NCBI GenBank assembly: GCA_964389805.1
Contig: CAYMFU010000021.1
Coordinates: 1-7,524 of the forward strand
DNA: 7,524 nucleotides
Origin: JAGTVG01 sp964389805
Lineage (GTDB): Bacteria > Bacteroidota > Bacteroidia > Cytophagales > Cyclobacteriaceae
Reading direction: 5' to 3'
Shown here: piece by piece, positions 1 through 4,865 of the stretch
How positions within the stretch are numbered: position 1 is the first letter of the stretch
Layout of the letters: every line of letters starts with the position of its first letter
Notes under the pieces: generated by a model
The model's input: only the letters and a program-made list of their open reading frames with translations
Database searches by the model: none
What the model was told of the DNA's origin: nothing
Made by a program: the position numbers and the translations under genes

Positions 1-323
1 GGGTCTTGAACGCAAAAGTGAAAAAGTCCGGTATTGAATGGGTTGAATTCTGAAGCTTCTTTAATTCCATGTGGAAATGAAAATAACTCAATGCCAATTC
101 CATCTGAAGTAGACAGGTGTGCGATTTCGAATTCTTCCCAATCCTCCCCAAACACATCAATACACATTTGTCCAATTGCAGTATCTCTTTCTTTTGTGAC
201 TTTTGACGGTGACATAATAACATACCACCCCATCACCTCTTGATAAAACTCGACTGCTTTATTTATGTCCGGTACTGTAATTCCAATATGTGAAAATGAT
301 CTTGGATATTTATTTTCTTTCAT
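1..323 (-). CDS. VOC-superfamily (glyoxalase/dioxygenase-like) protein, 3' end cut by window edge
   Basis: The frame opens at an ATG (complement of 321-323) and runs off the left edge after 107 codons, so the C-terminus is missing. The start SHIGITVPDINKAVEFYQ is the typical first beta-alpha unit of the vicinal oxygen chelate fold. His12, Glu79 (in GIGIELFSF) and His102 (in GLFHFCV) sit where this superfamily places metal ligands, so a metal-dependent enzyme is more likely than a pure binding protein. The substrate cannot be told: glyoxalases, ring-cleaving dioxygenases, epimerases and antibiotic-binding proteins share the fold. It lies 144 bases downstream of the arylsulfotransferase gene on the same strand. 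It is one of three VOC proteins in the window, and the three are not close copies of each other. The leader is A-rich with no clear Shine-Dalgarno site. The family call is firm; the function is unknown. Confidence 0.88.
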   Translation of the reverse strand, partial: MKENKYPRSFSHIGITVPDINKAVEFYQEVMGWYVIMSPSKVTKERDTAIGQMCIDVFGEDWEEFEIAHLSTSDGIGIELFSFPHGIKEASEFNPFNTGLFHFCVQD

Positions 324-467
324 GATAGTTTGGTTTAATTGTATACAACGATCCAGATAGGACACGTGCCTCCGGACTTATTTATATCTACTAAAGTATC
401 CGTTTTACACCTCATTTTCAAATAACTGCATAGAGGTATGTGCTTTATAGTGTGTTCGCAATGGATT

Positions 468-2210
468 TTAATAGAGTTTTACTTTTTCGGCTCTGTAAAT
501 GGAAGCGTTTGTAATTTCAGAATTCACATGTAATTCAAACAGAATATTATTATTTTCATTGACTTCAATAATTGAAGATCTTAAGAAGTCGTCTGACCAG
601 GAATTGGTAATGTTGTCATGATCGGTATATTCATGACTAAAAGCTAATGAACCAGCAGTGATCAGACGAGTATTGCTATCTTCAACGTAATCAACATCAC
701 TTATTATTGGCGAGTAAAACTCTTCACCACGTTCTCTTCCAAACTCCCAAACTGTCTCTACAGATCCACCAATAATACCTTCAACGATACTAACTTCCAT
801 TGCGCGACTAAATTTTTCTGAAGTTCCAAAATTTCTCCCAAATCCATTATCAAAAAAGAGTAGATTCCCTTCAGGAGTTATGAGAGGAGAATGTTGTCCC
901 CAATTCCAATCCATATTTGGGTCTGTGGAATCAAGTAAATACTCTTCATATCCAGCCCAGTCAAAAGGAGGTGCTAAAATCCATTTTAATTGGTTGTCCC
1001 AGGTTACTTTAAATAAGCCCTGGCGCTGACCAGAAACAATTATTGAGTTATCTCGTTCGTCATGAATTACGGCGTTTACATGTACCCAGTCCACTGCATC
1101 ATTAATAAGAGTATCTCTTTTTGGAAGAATTTGATTTAAATCCCAGACGTTGGTAGTCATTCCTGAGTTTCGATCTATTTCAATTATATAGTCTTCAATT
1201 GTTGGCTCTCCAACTTTGTTAACTGGTATCAGGAAATTACCATTATTCATCTCAAAAACATCGTGATGGGCATCTTCGAATTCGGGGTAGAAAGAATACT
1301 CTTTTACCAGTTGGCCAGAGATTGTATATTCAAAAACCGACCCTTGACCAATACCACTTTTTCCAAACCCCATGTTTCCATTTTCAAAACGCTGTAGAGC
1401 ATATTTTCCTCCTTTTGTAAAGCCGGTAGAATACCATCTGATTTTGCCAAACCGATCTATCATGAAAGGAATACCTGTTGGCCGGAAATTGATCAAAAAA
1501 ACAACATTTTGTTCATCTGTTTCATATTGTTTCACAATTTCAAATTCTGGAAGTCCTTCTGGCAATGGATCAGTAGTTATCTTCCTCACAATGGTCATTC
1601 TTTCCTTCCCTTGAGAACTCATAAGTTTGAATTCTACTGAATTTTCAAAATCTGCGTATAGCCCCAATAAATCAAATTCATGCGACTCACTCACTTTTGA
1701 CGAATAATTGATCATGTCTGAAAATTCACCATCCTGTCCAAGCACTCTCATTTCAATACTTCCACTTATAGGAGTTTCTATGACAGCAATTGCGGCTAAG
1801 GGTGTGCTATTGAAAGGATCTAAGTCAAGAGTTATGCTAACTCCTTCATCATTACCCAGATAAAATGTGTTGAAGGTAGTTGAGTCATTGAATACAATTG
1901 ATGTATTCCAACCGTCAAAGTCGATTTCATAGTCAATTATCAGGTCATTTAAAGCCTCGATTTGCCCTTGGTCCTCCAGTTCAAAGCCAGTTATGACTCC
2001 TTCGTTGGTGTTGAAATTAATTATAGGTTCTTCAGCTATTTTAGCTTCTAATAGTAAATTTTTTAATAAAAGAAGACTATTAATATTTTGAATTTCTCCT
2101 ATATCCTTTTTTAGAATATCCAACTCACCGCTTAAATCATCATTATCACAAGCGGAAAGAAAGAAAATCAGGAGAAATAATACTAATTTTTTAATTTTAA
2201 TTTTTTGCAT
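468..2210 (-). CDS. Arylsulfotransferase (ASST)-family lipoprotein
   Basis: I place the start at the ATG at 2208-2210 (580 residues); a GTG six codons upstream would also be open but adds residues before the signal peptide. The N-terminus MQKIKIKKLVLFLLIFFLSAC is a lipoprotein signal with Cys21 as the lipidated residue, so the protein should sit on an outer or periplasmic membrane face. Residues of about 65-215 look like a beta-rich N-terminal domain. The rest is the beta-propeller domain of arylsulfate sulfotransferases: HHDVFEMNNGNFLIPV (His315/His316), DWVHVNAVIHDERDNSIIVS (His377), SGQRQG (Arg396) and WGQHSPL (His440). These match the pattern of catalytic histidines plus an arginine known from enterobacterial AssT, which moves sulfate from one phenol to another without PAPS. 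The length fits that family. No sulfatase or Dsb-type partner gene lies beside it, so the physiological donor is unknown. Some ASST-like proteins may not be enzymes; activity is inference. Confidence 0.86.
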   Translation of the reverse strand: MQKIKIKKLVLFLLIFFLSACDNDDLSGELDILKKDIGEIQNINSLLLLKNLLLEAKIAEEPIINFNTNEGVITGFELEDQGQIEALNDLIIDYEIDFDGWNTSIVFNDSTTFNTFYLGNDEGVSITLDLDPFNSTPLAAIAVIETPISGSIEMRVLGQDGEFSDMINYSSKVSESHEFDLLGLYADFENSVEFKLMSSQGKERMTIVRKITTDPLPEGLPEFEIVKQYETDEQNVVFLINFRPTGIPFMIDRFGKIRWYSTGFTKGGKYALQRFENGNMGFGKSGIGQGSVFEYTISGQLVKEYSFYPEFEDAHHDVFEMNNGNFLIPVNKVGEPTIEDYIIEIDRNSGMTTNVWDLNQILPKRDTLINDAVDWVHVNAVIHDERDNSIIVSGQRQGLFKVTWDNQLKWILAPPFDWAGYEEYLLDSTDPNMDWNWGQHSPLITPEGNLLFFDNGFGRNFGTSEKFSRAMEVSIVEGIIGGSVETVWEFGRERGEEFYSPIISDVDYVEDSNTRLITAGSLAFSHEYTDHDNITNSWSDDFLRSSIIEVNENNNILFELHVNSEITNASIYRAEKVKLY

Positions 2211-2309
2211 GTTTGTATTCAATGTCACGTCCTAAAATAGAGCTACAGGTTAATATTTGGATTTAAGCGGCATTTTGGTGCACGTAATTAGGTTTTGATA
2301 TAGGCTGTA

Positions 2310-2843
2310 TTATTTATTCTTTATATCATTTAGAATATCTTTGATCTCCTCCAGGATATCTACAATTTGTTCATTATTTATTTCTACCTGTCTACTACCC
2401 TTTCTATTTACGGTAACCAGCAATTCTCTTTGGTGTAATACATTCTCCTTAAAATCTGAAGAGTTAATAATGCCGATCAATTTCATATCACTCCCTTTAG
2501 GATTACTCTGTCCGGCAGTTTCAATTTTGAGGATCCGTAGATCAAGATATTTTAATAGAGGATTTTCAATAAATGTCAGATCCTGAATGTTCTCCAGGGG
2601 TATCGTTTTCTCAACCTTAAATAGTACACCCTTTTTAAACACCAGGTGCCGATCTGTTAATTGGCATTTCAGATTTTCATAAAAGCGTTTACTGATATAT
2701 TGGCCAAGTCCAAGAAACCAAAATACGAGTAACGGAATTCCAACCACTGAGATCGTAAGGAAAAAGGCGACCACCAATAATATGTAAGTCCTGATACTGG
2801 GATTAAATTCTGCCTTTTGTATTAAAGTTGATCCTAAAGTCAT
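2310..2843 (-). CDS. Bacterial PH-domain (bPH2/YdbS-like) membrane protein
   Basis: I chose the ATG at 2841-2843 (177 residues). The frame is open up to a TTG at 2886-2888, but that would overlap the preceding gene, while the ATG lies 13 bases after that gene's stop and behind an A-rich leader. Residues 19-46 form a strongly hydrophobic stretch, one long or two short membrane segments. It is followed by the usual bPH2 pattern: QLTDRHLVFKKGVLFKVEKT, IPLENIQDL, then a strand pair with LRILKIETAG and MKLIGI. The C-terminal 25 residues or so are charged and probably helical (EEIKDILNDIKNK). Proteins of this type are inner-membrane anchored with a cytoplasmic PH-like domain; their partners are mostly unknown. 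It is likely cotranscribed with the broken small membrane gene just upstream. The domain call is good; no specific role can be given. Confidence 0.82.
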   Translation of the reverse strand: MTLGSTLIQKAEFNPSIRTYILLVVAFFLTISVVGIPLLVFWFLGLGQYISKRFYENLKCQLTDRHLVFKKGVLFKVEKTIPLENIQDLTFIENPLLKYLDLRILKIETAGQSNPKGSDMKLIGIINSSDFKENVLHQRELLVTVNRKGSRQVEINNEQIVDILEEIKDILNDIKNK

Positions 2844-2856
2844 TATTACTTTATTT

Positions 2857-3193
2857 TTATTCAGTTTTAACCTTCTCAACAAATCCAAAAACCTGAATCA
2901 GTCCATAAGTCAAACTTAATCCAATAAGTGAAGCAATAACATCATATGGGTTATAGATATTATTTCCTCCAAAGTTATGAAATTTAAACTCCTGCGATAC
3001 CCAATAAATTGAGGCTAAGCCTACAGCAAGTAAATAAATATATTCGTCTTTGATGTACCCTATTTTTTTTGTTAAAGCGATATTTCAATTGCAGTAAAAT
3101 TCCGGTCAACAAGAGGGTGCCAATTATTACCTCAATTAGATTTAGAATTGAAAAAACAAATATTTGTAAAAACTCAGATGTTTCATTTTCCAA
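2857..3193 (-). pseudogene. Small membrane protein, reading frame broken in an A8 run
   Basis: Two overlapping frames join into one sensible protein if a single A is removed from the run of eight A (complement of 3063-3070). The first frame gives MENETSEFLQIFVFSILNL and a hydrophobic stretch to LLQLKYRFNKK; the second continues IGYIKDEYIYLLAVGLASIY and ends GLIQVFGFVEKVKTE with a TAA at 2857-2859. The joined product is 111 residues with about three membrane segments (roughly 9-36, 49-66 and 83-105) and an Asn/Gly-rich loop (NFGGNNIYNPYD). Without the correction, the first frame stops early at 69 residues (2984). The start is a TTG at 3191-3193; no in-frame ATG exists between it and the upstream stop, so the N-terminus is also uncertain. 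I do not recognise the family. It could be a true pseudogene, a homopolymer sequencing error, or a slippage-read gene. It sits 13 bases before the PH-domain gene and is probably in the same transcript. Confidence 0.7.
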
Positions 3194-3310
3194 AACCCAA
3201 GGTCTAAGTAAGAATTAATTCAAAAAAAATAAGGATTGCCACTCCAAACAAGTATCTGATATATTTTTTATCGAAATTTCTTTTATTTTACCAATGTGCT
3301 ACAACTGTTT

Positions 3311-3340
3311 GCCTAAACTGCATTTTTATGCAGTTTAGGC
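3311..3340. repeat. Perfect hairpin, 13-bp stem with 4-base loop
   Basis: GCCTAAACTGCAT (3311-3323), TTTT loop, then its exact reverse complement (3328-3340). The right arm touches the stop codon of the VOC gene at 3340-3342. A second short inverted pair, ACAAC (3301-3305) and GTTGT (3344-3348), encloses it, making an imperfect palindrome of about 48 bases. It lies where a terminator for the minus-strand VOC gene would be, but no T-run follows the stem on either strand. A transcription-end or RNA-stabilising hairpin is possible; a recombination-site-like structure is an alternative discussed in the findings. Confidence 0.85.
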
Positions 3341-3792
3341 TATGTTGTGTGTTCGTTAGAATTTTTATTTCTTTCTTCAAATACAATTTCAAATTTGATT
3401 CCATCACGATCCTTAAAGAATAGAGCATAGTAATTTTCTCCATGTTGGGGATAGAATTGTGGTGGATTAACAATATCAGCACCAGCTTCTTTAATTTTAG
3501 GGAATATACTGTCAATCTCTTCACGCGAACTAGCCTTAAATGCCAGGTGATGAAGAGATCCTGGTTTTCTTCGATGTACGGTCTCGTTTTTAAAAACTTC
3601 TCTCGGAGAATTAATAGCGAATATCAATAATGGATGTGAATATTCAATAACGTTGAATTCATGTTCCGCTACTGTACCGATTGATTTTCTATTTAAATCA
3701 AAACCCAATAGTGGCATCAATTTGTCATAAAACCCTTCGGCAACATCAATATTTTTTACTGTAATCTGTATATGGTCTATAATGGGTTTCAT
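3340..3792 (-). CDS. VOC-superfamily protein (glyoxalase/bleomycin-resistance type)
   Basis: Complete 150-residue protein from an ATG at 3790-3792 with an A-rich leader. It begins MKPIIDHIQITVKNIDVAEG, contains GSLHHLAFKASSREEID in the middle, and ends with YYALFFKDRDGIKFEIVFEE, the classic two-module VOC layout. Candidate metal ligands are His7, His81 or His82, and Glu135, with Tyr and Phe residues before the final strand as in many glyoxalase-like proteins. The tail after Glu140 is hydrophilic (RNKNSNEHTT), and its last codons overlap the structured element at the gene end. Length is normal for single-domain VOC proteins. Substrate is unknown; similar proteins are often listed as lactoylglutathione lyase, but nothing here proves that. 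Neighbours are another VOC gene upstream (about 220 bases of spacer) and the broken membrane gene downstream, same strand. Confidence 0.9.
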   Translation of the reverse strand: MKPIIDHIQITVKNIDVAEGFYDKLMPLLGFDLNRKSIGTVAEHEFNVIEYSHPLLIFAINSPREVFKNETVHRRKPGSLHHLAFKASSREEIDSIFPKIKEAGADIVNPPQFYPQHGENYYALFFKDRDGIKFEIVFEERNKNSNEHTT

Positions 3793-3813
3793 TTATTATT
3801 TTTCTTTATGACA

Positions 3814-3951
3814 CGCAACGTGTTTGTGTATGATTTCGTTGCGGTAAATGTTCGAAGGACGTTTCCCGCGTGATGGGAAGTTAGTAATAATTTCGAAAGA
3901 TTTTCTGTGAGGAAAATCCGGAGCAATTAATTATAGCCATTGTTGGCAGTA
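3814..3951. other. Spacer with a cluster of short inverted repeats
   Basis: The 224-base gap between the two VOC genes (3793-4016) contains no gene but several self-complementary pieces: CGCAACG (3814-3820) with CGTTGCG (3837-3843); TTCCC/GGGAA around 3863-3879; two copies of the palindrome TTCGAA (3851-3856 and 3892-3897); and GATTTTC (3899-3905) with GAAAATC (3912-3918), a 7-bp stem with a 6-base loop. The stretch ends with CCATTGTTGGCAGTA (3937-3951), which recurs inverted at 4487-4501. In the minus direction this would be the 5' untranslated region or promoter zone of the VOC gene at 3340-3792. Its function is not known to me. Confidence 0.6.
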
Positions 3952-4016
3952 GTTATTTTTATTTTTTCCATCTCTTTTTTTTCTCCAAGTAGGACGGCTT
4001 ATATCATAATTCGAAT

Positions 4017-4445
4017 TTATTCTGAAAGGTTAAGTTGCCATGATATGCCATATTTGTCTTCACACCATCCGAATTTTTTGCCAAAGCCGTAATCCCCTGA
4101 ACCTTCGTAGTTGTCAAGAGGAACCATAATCTGGCCTCCATTTGAAGAAAGTTCTTCGAATAAAGTTTGTATCTCATTTTCAGAGTTGCATGCAACGAAA
4201 AGCGATACCCCTGGCGTAAATGACCAATCGTGATTAAAATTACTTTCGGAAACCATATACTCGGTACCATTTAATGTAAATACTCCATATTTGATAAGTT
4301 CCGGCGTTCCTCCCGCTTCTCCTTCTGAGTATTTTATTATGCTTTTAATTTTCGAATTCGGAAAGATAGAAGTGTAGAAATTTATCGCTTCTTCTGCCTT
4401 TCCGCATTGATTACCCACGAATGTTAGAAATGTTGTTGTTTTCAT
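4017..4445 (-). CDS. PhnB-like VOC-family protein
   Basis: Complete 142-residue protein from the ATG at 4443-4445, preceded by an A-rich leader. It shows the PhnB-like (also called 3-demethylubiquinone-9 methyltransferase-like) pattern: LTFVGNQCGKAEEAINFYTS followed by IFPNSKI, a central GTEYMVSES strand, VSLFVACNSENEIQTLFEEL, and the end motif GWCEDKYGISWQLNL. The family has the VOC fold, but its members generally lack a clear full set of metal ligands, and biochemical roles are mostly unproven despite the methyltransferase name. It shares strand with the next VOC gene but is separated by a long structured spacer, so it is probably transcribed on its own. A 15-base motif lies inverted on its two sides (3937-3951 and 4487-4501). 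The family call is firm; the function is unknown. Confidence 0.9.
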   Translation of the reverse strand: MKTTTFLTFVGNQCGKAEEAINFYTSIFPNSKIKSIIKYSEGEAGGTPELIKYGVFTLNGTEYMVSESNFNHDWSFTPGVSLFVACNSENEIQTLFEELSSNGGQIMVPLDNYEGSGDYGFGKKFGWCEDKYGISWQLNLSE

Positions 4446-4486
4446 TTTTTTGAAATTTAGTTAAAATGAAATTTTTCGTATCGAAT

Positions 4487-4501
4487 TACTGCGAACAATG
4501 G
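4487..4501 (+). repeat. 15-base motif, inverted copy of 3937-3951
   Basis: TACTGCGAACAATGG here differs at one base from the reverse complement of 3937-3951, which is TACTGCCAACAATGG. The two copies face each other across the PhnB-like gene, about 535 bases apart. Both sit in noncoding sequence just outside the gene. This may be a remnant of a cassette or mobile-element end, or chance in AT-rich DNA; 14 of 15 matches including a GC-containing core makes chance less likely. Confidence 0.5.
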
Positions 4502-4537
4502 AATATAGTTCATATTAACTATACATCGATTATATCT

Positions 4538-4710
4538 CTAAGATAATATATCTTTAATGTTCATAAATGATCTATTCGCTACATGAGTATAAATTTCAAT
4601 TTTTTTTGATTGAATTATGTCCCAAAAGAAGTTGTTAATTCCTAAATATCCGACCCGTTTTTCAATAAATGGGTGGCAAAGCTATGTCTGAGGAGATGAG
4701 CCTTGGTTAT
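4538..4710 (-). pseudogene. Remnant of a XerC/XerD-type tyrosine recombinase (C-terminal end)
   Basis: On the minus strand, 4710-4645 reads ITKAHLLRHSFATHLL then KNGSDI, the HxxR catalytic box of XerC/XerD-like phage-type integrases. It then meets a TAG at 4642-4644. In another frame, 4642-4538 reads through QSKKIEIYTHVANRSF and NIKDILS to a TAG at 4538-4540; this matches the usual recombinase end around the nucleophile Tyr in the ...TEIYTHV motif (Tyr codon at 4589-4591) and the short helix after it. The LLGH-type segment between the two is degenerate and lies at the frame change. Upstream of about 4710 I find no further recognisable recombinase sequence, so only the last 55 or so codons survive. 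It is clearly inactive. It is in the same orientation as the VOC genes and lies exactly between the AT-rich left part and the more GC-rich right part. Confidence 0.85.
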
Positions 4711-4729
4711 AGTATACCGGGGGTTCCTT

Positions 4730-4746
4730 AGGATTAGCTAAATCCT
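4730..4746. repeat. Short inverted repeat beside the recombinase remnant
   Basis: AGGATT (4730-4735), a 5-base spacer AGCTA, and AATCCT (4741-4746). It lies about 20 bases upstream of the surviving recombinase sequence in its reading direction. No T-run follows. It may be part of a scar or a former site; it is short enough to be coincidental. Confidence 0.45.
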
Positions 4747-4865
4747 GATTCGTAGTTCCCCTTTATGCCTGTTAGGAATCCCATTGCATACTTCTTATAT
4801 TGCTTTGTAAAAATCAAAAACAGATAATTAAATTGGGGTAATCCCTCAAACAAAATAAATAAGGT

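Larger units (their letters stand above)
4446..4865. other. 420-base gap between divergent genes with no intact gene
   Basis: This gap separates the leftward VOC array from the rightward YbjD gene. It holds the recombinase remnant (4538-4710), an inverted copy of a 15-base motif (4487-4501) and a short inverted repeat (4730-4746). Bases 4790-4865 are AT-rich and presumably include the YbjD promoter, but I could not identify a convincing Bacteroidota -7/-33 promoter pair. No tRNA or other RNA gene is apparent. Confidence 0.6.

Noticed and set aside
356..372. AGG-A-CACGTG-CCT near-palindrome in the spacer before the left-edge VOC gene
   Set aside because: Core CACGTG is only six bases and the arms are interrupted; no basis to name an operator.
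1372..1614. Open frame of 80 codons on the plus strand inside the arylsulfotransferase gene
   Set aside because: It is fully antisense to a well-supported protein and its translation shows no family resemblance.
3288..3524. 78-codon minus-strand frame overlapping the end of the VOC gene
   Set aside because: It is a shifted frame of the VOC gene; the VOC frame carries all the conserved motifs.
4004..4270. 88-codon minus-strand frame inside the PhnB-like gene
   Set aside because: It is a shifted frame of a gene whose real frame has a clear family match and an ATG with a suitable leader.
4744..4861. Short minus-strand open stretch ending ...GFLTGIKGNYESGFS upstream of the recombinase remnant
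   Set aside because: About 40 codons with no start that fits and only a vague likeness to glycosyltransferase tails; not enough to call a gene remnant.
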